Shown here in pieces: positions 46,013 to 55,128 of a stretch of 64,000 nucleotides of DNA. The stretch covers positions 1 to 64,000 of the forward strand of contig JAEUHH010000026.1 of the NCBI GenBank assembly GCA_016795505.1, read 5' to 3'. The notes beneath the pieces are model-generated. The model was not told the origin of the DNA and made no database searches. It was given only the letters and a program-made list of their open reading frames with translations. This stretch comes from Verrucomicrobiales bacterium. GTDB taxonomy: Bacteria > Verrucomicrobiota > Verrucomicrobiia > Verrucomicrobiales > DEV007. The first letter of the stretch is position 1, and each line of letters starts with the position of its first letter. The position numbers and the translations under genes were made by a program.

Positions 46013-49000
46013 GGCAATTCCAGGGTCTCGATGGATTTCACCAGCACTCCCTTGGTCAGCACCACCGCGCACCGTCCTTCTTTCAGCACGGAATGCCTCG
46101 CCGAAGCGTGGAGTTCGCCGTCGAGGACAAGGTCGAACTGGTCCCCGATGAAACGAAATTCGAGAGTGTGTTCGGACCGGGCGCGCAAAGGCGCGGGGAG
46201 CGGTCGATCGAACAGGCGGAACGAATGCTCCGCGTCGGCGGGGACGTAGGCAATGAGATAGTTCTCCCCGGTGTAATGTGCCAAATAGAGGTGGCGACCG
46301 AGTGCATCCCTCCTCTCCCGGGTTGTGATTTGCACGCCCTCCGAATCCCTCATGGCAAAACGGATGCGAACCGCTCCGTCACGGGTGCCTTCGGGTAAAA
46401 CGGCGATGCCTTTCAATGACTGGTCTGTTGTGATCCCCCCATCTTCGCGGATCCATCCGTCCCCTTGGAACATGTTCGGGTCCGCGAGTTTCTCTCCGAG
46501 CCAGTCGGTCCAGATGTCCTGACCGACCGCGACCGGTGAATTGCCCCGATACTCCTCCACCGGCTTCCCATTGATCTTCTTCAGCGTCGGAATGGAGAGT
46601 AGGATGGGAAGGTCGCGTTCCGGAACGAGGTCGACATCCACTTCGGCGAGTGGGAAGGCCTTCAGAGGCGTGTGGTCGGTGATGCCCGTGCCCGCGAGAA
46701 CCAGGCGGTTGAGTGGCATGTCGGAGAGGAAGGAGAGGTCTTCTAGAGGGCAGCCCTGTAAACTGAGACTACGCAGGGGTATCCCGGCGAGTGCCTCGTA
46801 GGTCCGGGGCGGTTTGTCAGGTGTGCCGAGGGTGAGATAGGTGACTTTCGATTCGCGCAGTATGTCGAGATTCTCCACCTCCGCATGTTCCAACTGAAGG
46901 TGTTCGATCGGCAATCCGCGCAGCCACTCCAGATCGCGGACCCCGGGGGCATAACAGAAAAAGATTTTCAGATCCGTTAGCGCTGCCACGGGAGAAAGGT
47001 CGTGGAGAGGACTGCCGCTTATCTGGGTGATGGTCAAGGCAGTCACCTTGCCGCCTTCGATCGTCGCTTTGAGCGATACGTCGTTTCCATTGATGGACTC
47101 GAGCGCCGCCTCGACGATCTCGACCTGGCGCTCCGCGTTTGCTTCCTTGACCTGCCCCCAGAAGCTTTCGCGCATCGTCTGATGCAGCGACTCGGACAAA
47201 GGAGCTACCTCCACGGAATGCACCACCGACTGGCGCACCCACATCACCGATCCGCTTCCGTTGGCGAATGTGTTGTCCCTCACCTGACCGGCCGGGCGCC
47301 CGTCGACCCAGGCGCGGAAAAGGTTGTCTTCGACCGTTGCGACCAGTTCGTGCATCCGATTGACGTCGAAGCCGGAGGGATGGGGACCGCCCGCTTCCAG
47401 AATCGCCGCTTCCGTCGCGCCGGTGTCATGCCGGTGGATCAGGGTTTTGAGCTTTTGATTGAGCACATAGATCATGCCGTGATCACCACCACGGAGGTTG
47501 ATCTGGGAGTCCGCGGAATGCCGGATGCGGATGGCATAGTTCCGCCAGGAAGGGTCCGTCACGGAGATTCCCACCGGCGATCCATCACCCGCTCGCCGGA
47601 TGCCGTCGGGTTCGACTACCAGAGCAGGATTGGCGGCGGCTTCCTCCCGCACCTTCGCGGTGATGTCGGTCCAGGAAGTGCCGTCCATGCCGGAGATCGG
47701 AGAACTCTGACCGATCTGCTTCGGTTCGGTGGATGTCGGGGAATCTAAAGAAGCTTCCCCGGGCGAACCCGACTCTGTGACTTCGCGGAGGACGGCGCGG
47801 TGGAATGTGATCGGCAATAACGGTCCCGCCATGATGCCGACCTTGGCCGGATCGTCGAGGGTAAAATCGGAACCGAGGGCGAGGCCATTCAAGAAACTCG
47901 ATGTCACGGGCCATTCCTCAACGATCTCGCCGTTGATCTTGGTGGTCACCCGATCCTTTCGCACCTGCACCAGCACTACTGCGCGCTGTCCCTTCCGATA
48001 GTAGGGCGTCGGGCGTCCATTGTGGCCGAGGCGGACATGCATGGGTACGCCGCCTACTCCGGCCAGACCGGCGACATAACCCGTGCCCCCATGAACGTTC
48101 ATGATCAAGGCAGTTTGCTTTCCGCCGATCGAAAAAGCGATGCCGGCATCCAGTTCCTCCGATTCTGCGGTGAATTCGACTTCGAAGTCATACTCAGGAG
48201 GTGGCACCTGTGCAAACTCCACCCTCGGATACCCCCCGCGCGCACCCGGAATAATGCCGTTTCCCAACGTTTTCAATCCACCGGGATCCGAAAACCAGGT
48301 GCCGGCGATCACGTCGCGTTCAAGGTCCACGGTTTCGAGCAGGCCAATCTCCGCAGGCGGCGCCACGGTGGGAATGGGCTCCGGCTGCGACACGACCATC
48401 CCTACCCAGACTCCCACTGCCGCGAGTGCGGCGAGACAGGCGATCAGCACCCCGGCTTTCCCCCGTTTTCGAGTGGGCTCCATCGGGGGTGAAGCCGCGA
48501 GGGTGGCTTCTGACATCCGTGCCAGTCGCGTCGTGCTGATCTCGACCAACTCCGCCCGCACCTCGAGCGCGCTTTGATAGCGTTCCTCGCGATCGGGCTC
48601 GAGGGCTCGGCAGATGACTCCGTCGAGGCGGGGATCGATTTCCTGATACCTCTGCGAGGGCAGCTTGAACAGACCGCGCGGCACCTCGCCAGTGAGCATC
48701 TGGTAAAGCATCACGCCTACCGCGTAGAGGTCGGCCCGGTGATCCACCGTCATGCCCATTGAGAGCACTTCCGGTGCGACGAAGTCGGGCGTGCCGAGCG
48801 CGACATTGCTCATCGTCAGCCCGCTGTCGAAAATCGGATCGACCATCTTGGCGAGTCCAAAGTCGGCGACCTTCACTTTGCCCTCCTGGTCGATCAGCAC
48901 GTTGGCTGGCTTGATGTCGCGGTGCACGACGCCGCGCGAGTGCGCGTAGGCCAGCGCGTCGCAGACGTGAGCCGTGACGGCGAGGGCGTAGTCTTCGCTG

Positions 49001-49383
49001 AGCCGCCCATTAGCTTGAATGAGCCGATGCGCATCGGTGCCATCGACGTACTCCATCACCAGATAAAGCAAGCCGTCCGCCGTTTCCCCGAAGTCGTGGA
49101 TGTGGACGATGCCCGGGTGATTGAGCCGGGCGAGCGTTTCGGCCTCGTGTCGGAAACGCTCCGCGAACTTCAGCTCGTCATCGGCGGTCGGCGGCAGGAC
49201 CTTGATGGCAACGGTGCGCTTCAAGGAACGCTGCACCGCGCGATAGACCGCGCCCATGCCCCCGCGGCCGAGGAGGGACTCCACCTCATAGGCAGGGATC
49301 GCGGCGGAAAGCCCTTCCGCGGACGGCGGCTCCCAGATGGGGGCGCCTCCGGGAGGGTTGCCGGTATGTTGGGTTTGGTTCAC
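45946..49383 (-). CDS. receptor-type Ser/Thr protein kinase with LamG-like and leucine-rich extracytoplasmic domains
   Basis: 1145 residues. Kinase domain about 32-300: G-loop LLGRGGMGAVYRAV, Lys61 in TVAIKVL, HRDIKPAN (His154-Asp156), DFG at 174-176 and VAPEVLS; all catalytic residues are present. One membrane helix follows near 313-335 (VLIACLAALAAVGVWVGMVV). Outside are two LamG/DUF1080-like domains (about 355-540 and 575-720), a leucine-rich stretch (about 760-930; HLQLEHAEVENLDIL, LRSLSLQGCPLEDLSFLSDM) and a third LamG-like domain (945-1125). Beyond SIETLELP the C-terminus (GAGPPPALSPPNRGGGAPAP) is encoded by a REP-like palindrome, so the native end has been replaced. It converges with an ECF sigma gene and probably controls it. 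Confidence 0.88.
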   Translation of the reverse strand: MNQTQHTGNPPGGAPIWEPPSAEGLSAAIPAYEVESLLGRGGMGAVYRAVQRSLKRTVAIKVLPPTADDELKFAERFRHEAETLARLNHPGIVHIHDFGETADGLLYLVMEYVDGTDAHRLIQANGRLSEDYALAVTAHVCDALAYAHSRGVVHRDIKPANVLIDQEGKVKVADFGLAKMVDPIFDSGLTMSNVALGTPDFVAPEVLSMGMTVDHRADLYAVGVMLYQMLTGEVPRGLFKLPSQRYQEIDPRLDGVICRALEPDREERYQSALEVRAELVEISTTRLARMSEATLAASPPMEPTRKRGKAGVLIACLAALAAVGVWVGMVVSQPEPIPTVAPPAEIGLLETVDLERDVIAGTWFSDPGGLKTLGNGIIPGARGGYPRVEFAQVPPPEYDFEVEFTAESEELDAGIAFSIGGKQTALIMNVHGGTGYVAGLAGVGGVPMHVRLGHNGRPTPYYRKGQRAVVLVQVRKDRVTTKINGEIVEEWPVTSSFLNGLALGSDFTLDDPAKVGIMAGPLLPITFHRAVLREVTESGSPGEASLDSPTSTEPKQIGQSSPISGMDGTSWTDITAKVREEAAANPALVVEPDGIRRAGDGSPVGISVTDPSWRNYAIRIRHSADSQINLRGGDHGMIYVLNQKLKTLIHRHDTGATEAAILEAGGPHPSGFDVNRMHELVATVEDNLFRAWVDGRPAGQVRDNTFANGSGSVMWVRQSVVHSVEVAPLSESLHQTMRESFWGQVKEANAERQVEIVEAALESINGNDVSLKATIEGGKVTALTITQISGSPLHDLSPVAALTDLKIFFCYAPGVRDLEWLRGLPIEHLQLEHAEVENLDILRESKVTYLTLGTPDKPPRTYEALAGIPLRSLSLQGCPLEDLSFLSDMPLNRLVLAGTGITDHTPLKAFPLAEVDVDLVPERDLPILLSIPTLKKINGKPVEEYRGNSPVAVGQDIWTDWLGEKLADPNMFQGDGWIREDGGITTDQSLKGIAVLPEGTRDGAVRIRFAMRDSEGVQITTRERRDALGRHLYLAHYTGENYLIAYVPADAEHSFRLFDRPLPAPLRARSEHTLEFRFIGDQFDLVLDGELHASARHSVLKEGRCAVVLTKGVLVKSIETLELPQGAGPPPALSPPNRGGGAPAP

Positions 49384-49536
49384 AATCGGGCGCGGTTCTC
49401 GACCGAGATCATGTCCTTAGGGTAGTAAATGATGTAATCGAGGCAAAGCAATATTTGCCCCCCTGGGGAAGATTCCGGCAGGAGGGAGGGCTCGCTCGAA
49501 AGATGGTGCCGGGCGGGTGCGTGAGCTGGATGGCTG

Positions 49537-49590
49537 ATGAAACAGGGTAGGGTCTCCGATCAGACCCTGTTGCATCGGAGAGGGTACCCT
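49537..49590. repeat. REP-like palindromic repeat, family 1, copy C
   Basis: AACAGGGTAGGGTCTCCGAT then CAGACCCTGTTGCATCGGAG. AACAGGGT pairs with ACCCTGTT, and TCCGAT pairs with ATCGGA, so two alternative stems overlap. Lies between the kinase start and the GntR stop in a gap of 238 bp that holds nothing else recognisable. Confidence 0.9.
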
Positions 49591-49621
49591 GTCTGTCCGG
49601 AATCCCCGGATGCCGTCGCCG

Positions 49622-50302
49622 TCACTGGCCCCGCATGGCCCGGACCGAGGCGGCGGCGGTGTCGGAGGCCTGGGCGAGGTGTTGGCGCATCGCTTCGGCG
49701 GCGGCGGCGGCATCGCCGCTGTGGATCGCCTCCAGGATGGCGAGATGCTCGTCGGCGGTGGTGGTGTGGATGCCGAGCGCCTGGGCGCCGACGATCTCGC
49801 GGACGGTCTGGACCAGATCGCCATAACGCCCGATCTCAGCCGCGAGGCGCCGGTTGCCGGAGGCCCGTGCCACGGCGGCGTGAAACTCGCGGTCGTGCCG
49901 CCAGTCCGGGTCGATGCCTCCGCTCTCCCGGATGCGCCGGAAATCGGCCATCATGGCCTCCGCCTTTGCCCGGTCGAGCCGACCGGTGGCGAGGCGGGTG
50001 GCTTCGACTTCCAGCAGCGACCGCACCGCATAGACCTCGCGCAGTTCCTCCGGGCCGAAGGGCAGAAACACGGCCCCGAAATGCCGCCGCAGTTCGACCA
50101 GGCCCAGTCCCTGCAATTCCAGCAAGGCCTCGCGAACGGGTGTCCGGCTCACGCCGAATCGCTCGCAGGCTTCGCTCTCGGTGTAGCGTTCGCCGCCGTT
50201 CCATTCGCCGGACAGCAGGCAGGTCAGCATGCCGCGCACCACGGCGGGTTTGCTGGGGGCGCGGGTGACGGGCTTTTCCGGTGCGGACGGGGCTGGATTC
50301 AT
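49622..50302 (-). CDS. GntR-family (FCD domain) transcriptional regulator
   Basis: 226 residues. The N-terminal winged helix shows YTESEACERFGVSRTPVREA then LLELQGLGLVELRRHFGAVF, the GntR DNA-binding signature. The C-terminal FCD domain has DREFHAAVARASGNRRL, TTTADEHLAILEAIHSGD and MRQHLAQASDTA, where the Asp and three His residues usually bind a metal and a carboxylate effector. Such repressors often control sugar-acid or amino-acid catabolism and bind TTGTATACAA-like sites. The gene is divergent to the LamG-like protein gene, 119 bp away. Confidence 0.9.
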   Translation of the reverse strand: MNPAPSAPEKPVTRAPSKPAVVRGMLTCLLSGEWNGGERYTESEACERFGVSRTPVREALLELQGLGLVELRRHFGAVFLPFGPEELREVYAVRSLLEVEATRLATGRLDRAKAEAMMADFRRIRESGGIDPDWRHDREFHAAVARASGNRRLAAEIGRYGDLVQTVREIVGAQALGIHTTTADEHLAILEAIHSGDAAAAAEAMRQHLAQASDTAAASVRAMRGQ

Positions 50303-50421
50303 CGGGATGGCGGCGATCGGGAACCTATCCCGGCCGGCCCGGTGTGCGACCGATTTCTGCCGGGGCTTGCATGCTTCGGGCGGTGAGCCAAAGTCCGGGG
50401 TGGCTTTCCCACGATCTTCGC

Positions 50422-51030
50422 ATGACGCTTCGTCTTTGGATTCTTTTGCTGTCGCTCTCTGCCACGCCTGGTCTTTCCGGATCGGCGGAGCCGGAAGTCC
50501 TTTTGGATGAGACTTTCCGCTCCGAGCTGTCCCAGGAGTGGTTTTGGGGCTTGGGCACCTGGGAGGCGGGTGAGGGCGTGCTGCGCGGGTTCGAGTCGGG
50601 ACCGAGGCGGCACGGTCCGGTCAAGATGCGGCGGCTCGCCTTTACCGACGCGACGCTGACGTGTGAGTTCCGGTTGGAGCGCGGCGCCACCTTCGCGGGT
50701 GTCATTTTCAATGGCTCGCAGGAGCGGGGTCATTTGGTCCATCTGGTGATGGGCCGCGACCATGTGCGCATCCTCGCGCATCCGAAGAAGGGAGAAACGG
50801 CCGAACTGCTGCGAAAGCCTCTGGCGCTCGCGGTGGGGGAGTGGCACCGGGTGACGCTGACCTTTTCCGGCCCGCGAATCGCGGCAAACATCGACGGGGT
50901 CCCGGTCGAGGCCTCCCATCCGTGCATCGCCGAGGAAAAACTGACCTTCGGACTGGGCGGCGATTCAGGTGGTCCGACCGGCGAGGCTGCGGGGGCGCTG
51001 GAATTCCGAAACCTCCGCATCACCCGTTGA
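50422..51030 (+). CDS. secreted LamG/DUF1080-like domain protein
   Basis: 202 residues; the ATG at 50422 starts the signal peptide (MTLRLWILLLSLSATPGLSG). The rest is one beta-sandwich of the DUF1080 (3-keto-disaccharide hydrolase-like)/LamG type: VLLDETFRSELSQEWFWGLG, TLTCEFRLERGATFAGVIFN and EWHRVTLTFSGPRIAANIDG, ending GALEFRNLRITR. It probably binds or cleaves a carbohydrate outside the cytoplasm. An esterase gene follows 31 bp downstream and is likely co-transcribed; the divergent GntR-type regulator may control both. Confidence 0.7.
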   Translation: MTLRLWILLLSLSATPGLSGSAEPEVLLDETFRSELSQEWFWGLGTWEAGEGVLRGFESGPRRHGPVKMRRLAFTDATLTCEFRLERGATFAGVIFNGSQERGHLVHLVMGRDHVRILAHPKKGETAELLRKPLALAVGEWHRVTLTFSGPRIAANIDGVPVEASHPCIAEEKLTFGLGGDSGGPTGEAAGALEFRNLRITR

Positions 51031-51061
51031 GTATCGTCTGTCCGCGCCACTCCCTCATCCC

Positions 51062-52006
51062 ATGAAATCCCTGAAAGCCCAGTCCCTCTGCCTGTTTGTC
51101 TGTCTGCTGGCAGCCGTTTCATTTGGACAGAATCCGCCGGCTGCTTCGTCAGATAAGCCGGCTCCGACCCGGCTGCCGGAGTCCCTCGTGGCGTCGCTCG
51201 AGGCGCATCCCGGTCTGGTCTATGCCCGATATGGGGAGCGGGAACTGGCTCTGGATCTGTATCGGCCACGCGAGCGGGGGCCTGCCCTGCCGGCGATCGT
51301 TTGCATTCACGGCGGAGGCTGGTTCAAAGGGGACCGCTCGGCGATGACCTTCCTCGCCCAGGCGCTGGCCGCCCGCGGCTATGTCGCGGTGACGGTCTCC
51401 TACCGACTCAGTGGTGAAGCGAAATTTCCCGCCGCCATTCAGGATGCCAAGGCGGCGGTGCGCTGGTTGCGCGCCCACGCGGCTGACTACGGCATCGATG
51501 GCTCGCGGGTCGGTGTGACCGGCCTCTCGGCAGGGGGCCACCTCGCCGCGCTGCTCACCACCAGCGGCGGGGTCGCGGAACTGGAGGGAAATGGCGGCCA
51601 TGCCGATCAATCGAGCGCCGTGCAGGCGGGCATTGCAATGGGCGCACAGAGTGATCTGGAGTCGGCCCGAATTGGTGAGCTGAGTGGGAAGGATGACGAT
51701 CCGTTCTACGGTCCCTTCCTCGGAGGTTCCCAGGCGGAGATGCCGGAAATGTATGCCCTCGCCTCGCCGAGGCATCATCTGGACCGGACCGACCCGCCTT
51801 TGCTCTTTCTGACCGGTGAGTTGGACGATCCCAGCACGCATGCGGACGCGATGCGGGTGGATCTGGAACAGGCAGGCATTCCGACCGGGCTGGTGCTCAT
51901 CCCGCGGGCGCCCCATGCGTTCCTGATGCGACAGGAAGCTTTTGATCGTTGTGTCGCGGAGTGCGACGCCTTTTTCAGCAAACATCTGCGGTCCGGCCGC
52001 CCCTGA
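51062..52006 (+). CDS. secreted alpha/beta-hydrolase (BD-FAE-type esterase)
   Basis: 314 residues; signal peptide MKSLKAQSLCLFVCLLAAVS. HGGGW at 83-87 (oxyanion hole), GLSAGG with nucleophile Ser156, Asp in ELDDPSTHAD and His in PRAPHAF make a complete triad. It resembles bifunctional feruloyl/acetyl-xylan esterase (BD-FAE)-like enzymes and is a relative of the esterase at 20309. Likely substrate: acylated plant or algal polysaccharide. A zinc-ribbon protein gene follows 39 bp on. Confidence 0.87.
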   Translation: MKSLKAQSLCLFVCLLAAVSFGQNPPAASSDKPAPTRLPESLVASLEAHPGLVYARYGERELALDLYRPRERGPALPAIVCIHGGGWFKGDRSAMTFLAQALAARGYVAVTVSYRLSGEAKFPAAIQDAKAAVRWLRAHAADYGIDGSRVGVTGLSAGGHLAALLTTSGGVAELEGNGGHADQSSAVQAGIAMGAQSDLESARIGELSGKDDDPFYGPFLGGSQAEMPEMYALASPRHHLDRTDPPLLFLTGELDDPSTHADAMRVDLEQAGIPTGLVLIPRAPHAFLMRQEAFDRCVAECDAFFSKHLRSGRP

Positions 52007-52045
52007 GGCAGTCGGGTCCGCCATCCTCCCACCCCGTTTCCCTGC

Positions 52046-52351
52046 ATGCCATCCATCCGTTTCTCCTGTCCTCAATGCCGCACCCGGCTCTCCGCCCAGC
52101 GTGACCAGATCGGCACGCCTGCCACCTGTCCGGAATGCGAGTGGACCTTCTACGTGCCATCGGTGGATGAAAAGGAGGACGAGGGGGTGATCAAGTTTTT
52201 CTGCCCGTTCTGCAATCGCAAGCTCTCGGCGACGGCCGATCAATTTGCCCGGGAGATCCCTTGTCCCTTTGAAGACTGCCAAAAGCCGGTTCTGGTGCCC
52301 AGTCCGGAGTGGAAGGCGCTGCCGCCGGTTGCTCCGGAACCGGGTGTCTGA
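52046..52351 (+). CDS. small double zinc-ribbon protein
   Basis: 101 residues with no signal peptide. Two Cys4 knuckles: CPQC with CPEC (residues 8-31), then CPFC with CPFEDC (53-78). Each would bind one zinc. The ribbon pair is similar to the short N-terminal zinc ribbons of Verrucomicrobiota and Planctomycetota membrane proteins, but here nothing follows them. Function unknown. It ends the run that begins with the LamG-like gene. Confidence 0.7.
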   Translation: MPSIRFSCPQCRTRLSAQRDQIGTPATCPECEWTFYVPSVDEKEDEGVIKFFCPFCNRKLSATADQFAREIPCPFEDCQKPVLVPSPEWKALPPVAPEPGV

Positions 52352-52991
52352 GCGGCCGGCCGGGATGCAGGGTCGAGGTCGTCAACTCATCGGCGCGCGC
52401 CGAAGCATGCCGGAGACGGATGTGGCAGTTTATTGGGGTAGCCTTTCGGGGTGGGGCGTGGCGGAGACCGAGCTGGCAGGCCGTCAACTGCTCCCCGGAC
52501 TCCCCGCGTGCCGGTCGTGGAGCGCCGGCGCTTTGGGTTGGCGGAAGTGACGCGGCAGCCTTTGGTTGCAGGGAGGTGGCATTCACCCGCATTTCTCATA
52601 CCCCTTCTGCTGTGACTGGCTGTGGTCCGCCCCTGCTTCGTTCCGGCCCGGCTTTCCCGTGACAAGCATGGTCTCAAAATGCCCGGCGGGAGATCCGCGC
52701 CGCGCCCTGGGGGACGGGACCTCGCGGCGTCCCGCGATGAAGGGGCATGAGAAATCCGGGCGAGACCTTTTGCCCAAAAATTTGCCGAGGAAGGCGATTC
52801 AACTATCCGACTGGCCAGGCGCCAACGAAGGAGCGCCGCGAGTTGCGTGACTGAGAAGCCCACTCAGTCAGAGGAGGGTCTGGTTGCTCTCTCGATACTT
52901 CCCGGGCGAAGTGAGCCGAGTGCATTCCCATTGAGAAGATATATCTCTTGCAAAGCATGGTGGCAAGAGACCCAAAGCCGCAGATACTTTC
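52352..52991. other. 640-bp gap without a recognisable gene
   Basis: Open frames here (for example 52566-52850 plus) have no recognisable motif. The gap holds one copy of a diverged 115-bp repeat (52620-52740). Near the right end is AGATATATCT, a perfect 10-bp palindrome (around 52937). Downstream end belongs to the 3' flank of the beta-helix gene. Confidence 0.5.
52620..52740 (+). repeat. diverged dispersed repeat, copy 1
   Basis: About 115 bp similar to 56857-56972 in the same orientation: both run TGTsGTCC..., then ...CAGCATG-like...CTC, CCCGGCGG, ATCCG, CCGCGCC, GGGAC and CTCGCGGCG in the same order with matching spacing. Neither copy lies in a gene I recognise; both are in intergenic gaps flanking the beta-helix/SDR/IclR block. 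Confidence 0.65.
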
Positions 52992-55100
52992 TCACCTCCA
53001 CACCTCATCCTTCGCGGGATCGCCGGGCACATCGAGGAGCTGGACTTTGTTGATGCTGGTGAAGCGGGCGTGGTCGGTAAACTGGCGGACGATGCGTTTT
53101 TGCTTGTCGAGCTCGAAAAACTGGGCGGTGGTGGCGAGGTAGCCGTGGCCGAGCCAGTTGATGACGAGGGTGTGGCCGTCGGGCAGGCGCTGGAAGCCGC
53201 TGATGAGGCGCAGCGGATTGTTTGGCACATCCTGGGTGCCGAGCTTACACACGGTCTGGCCCTCGCGGTCGAGTTCGAGCATGGCCTCGCCTTCGCCGCA
53301 GGCGATGAGGAGGTGACCGTTGGGCAGCTCACGGACTTCGTGGGGATCGCCGGGTGTGGGGATCGTGCGGAGCAGTTTTCCTTCGGCGCTGAGTTCGAGG
53401 ATGGCGCGGTCGCCTTTGGCGCTGATGAGGTAGCGGCCGTCCTTCGTGCGACGGCAGCCGCGCATTTGATCGTGCGTGTTCTTCGTCTTTACGGGCACGG
53501 CGATTTCGCGGGTGATCTGGCCATCGCGACCCACCTCGACGAGTCGCTGCGTGCCGCACTCGACGACCATGACGTTGCCATCGGGCAGGGGCTGGCAACC
53601 GTGCACTTCGGTGTTCTCCGGGGCGCGATAGCTCCAGACGACTTTGTGGTCGAGCGTGACTTCGCGGGCTCCACGCAGGTGGCTGAAAAGGATGTTGCCG
53701 TTCGCCAGCATCCACACGTCCTGCGGTCTCTCGGCGGGATGCTCCCACTCGATGCGGCCATCGGCGGCGATGATGGCGACCTTGTTGCCGCCGTAGTCGC
53801 TGACGAGCACGCGGCGACCGAACGGCGCGACAGGCGGCGTGGCGACGGGCACGGGATCGCTGAGGAGATTGCGATTGTTGCGCTGCAGGGGCGGTTCGGG
53901 GCTTTCCCAGCCGCGCGGGGCACCGAGATGCAACACGGACTGGCCTGTGATGTCGTCGATGCGCAGGTTGTCCATGACGAAGCCATTGCGCGAGCAGCGC
54001 CAGCAGTGGATGGCCTGACCGCCGCTCTTGATGACGTTACCGATGACCTCGTAGCCATCGAGATTGAAGTTCGGCTCGATGCTGGTGACGCCGGTCTCCA
54101 TGTAGTTGTAGTTGCACTTCACGTTGCGCAGATGGCCACGAAACGACGGATGGCCGAGCAGATAGCCGGAGCCGTTCGGATTGATGGTGCGGGTGCGCTG
54201 GATGGTGATGTCCTCGGCGTCGAAGGACTCGCCGGGGCCGGTTTTGCCGCCGGGCAGAAATTTCCCGGTGTGCTCGCCGTAGCACATCACCGAGCGGTTG
54301 GTGTCCACCATGGTGATGCCCTCGACGAGCACGCCGCGCAGGCGGCCATGGATGAGCACGCAGGCATTGATATCCTTCACGAGAAAGCCCGGCTGCACGT
54401 TGCGTGTGGCGTTCATGTCGATGGTGCCTTTTCCGGTGATGCGCACGTTTTCGATGGTGTCCGGCTGGCGTCCATGGCCGACACGGATGCCGTACGCGAC
54501 GGGTCCGTCGTAGGTGCAATACCAGGTGCTCCCCTTGTTGTGCCCGGTCTTGCTGCCAAAGCGGATCTGCACCCCGTGGGCGAGCGGCTGCCAGTCGCCG
54601 GTGATCGGCACGCGCTGATGCGGTGTCTCGGCAAACCTGCTCGCGGACGGTGGCAGCTTGGCGGAGCCCTGCGGATTGTCGGCGCTCTCAAAAACGCCCC
54701 AGGCAAAGGTGTCCGCTCCGCCCTCGCCGCCCTCGGAGTCGATCCGGATGGTGAAGATGCACGGCTTGATGAGGTCAAAGCGGCCGCCCATTTCCAAATC
54801 ATCGAGCTTCTTGCCCGCATCCTGGTCCGTGGTGACCTCGGGCTCGGCCTCGAGTTTCGTCGTGTCGTCCGCGAGCTTCAGCGTGGCTCCCTCGCTCAGC
54901 TCGATGTGGATCGATTTGTCCACATAGAGGATGGAGCGGTGCTTCGTCAGGCCGTGCTGATGCAAACCGGGCAGAAAGACCAGTTTGTCACCCGGAGCCG
55001 CGCGATCCAGGACGGCTTGCGGATCGTCGCCGGGCTTGATCGAATGCTCCGCGGCAGGGAGCAGCGGCGCGAGGGTGAGAAGGAATGCGAAAAGGCGCAT
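52992..55100 (-). CDS. secreted right-handed beta-helix and NHL/PQQ-type propeller fusion
   Basis: 702 residues; signal peptide MRLFAFLLTLAPLLPAAEHS. Residues about 20-430 read as a parallel beta-helix of the pectate-lyase kind (IENVRITGKGTIDMNATRNV, GVLVEGITMVDTNRSVMCYG, YNYMETGVTSIEPNFNLDGY). A Pro-rich linker near 450-465 leads to a propeller with repeated blades: VLVSDYGGNKVAIIAADGRI, DVWMLANGNILFSHLRGARE, EVHGCQPLPDGNVMVVECGT and EVRELPNGHLLIACGEGEAM. This could combine polysaccharide cleavage or isomerisation with a second binding or lactonase-like site. The catalytic function is not identifiable. Next upstream on the same strand is an SDR gene, 28 bp away. Confidence 0.72.
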   Translation of the reverse strand: MRLFAFLLTLAPLLPAAEHSIKPGDDPQAVLDRAAPGDKLVFLPGLHQHGLTKHRSILYVDKSIHIELSEGATLKLADDTTKLEAEPEVTTDQDAGKKLDDLEMGGRFDLIKPCIFTIRIDSEGGEGGADTFAWGVFESADNPQGSAKLPPSASRFAETPHQRVPITGDWQPLAHGVQIRFGSKTGHNKGSTWYCTYDGPVAYGIRVGHGRQPDTIENVRITGKGTIDMNATRNVQPGFLVKDINACVLIHGRLRGVLVEGITMVDTNRSVMCYGEHTGKFLPGGKTGPGESFDAEDITIQRTRTINPNGSGYLLGHPSFRGHLRNVKCNYNYMETGVTSIEPNFNLDGYEVIGNVIKSGGQAIHCWRCSRNGFVMDNLRIDDITGQSVLHLGAPRGWESPEPPLQRNNRNLLSDPVPVATPPVAPFGRRVLVSDYGGNKVAIIAADGRIEWEHPAERPQDVWMLANGNILFSHLRGAREVTLDHKVVWSYRAPENTEVHGCQPLPDGNVMVVECGTQRLVEVGRDGQITREIAVPVKTKNTHDQMRGCRRTKDGRYLISAKGDRAILELSAEGKLLRTIPTPGDPHEVRELPNGHLLIACGEGEAMLELDREGQTVCKLGTQDVPNNPLRLISGFQRLPDGHTLVINWLGHGYLATTAQFFELDKQKRIVRQFTDHARFTSINKVQLLDVPGDPAKDEVWR

Positions 55101-55128
55101 GGTGAGCGGGTTTGGTTGAAGTGCCGGT

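Noticed and set aside
52566-52850. 94-codon ORF in the 640-bp gap
   Set aside because: It spans the diverged repeat, is rich in Pro/Gly/Arg and has no recognisable family.
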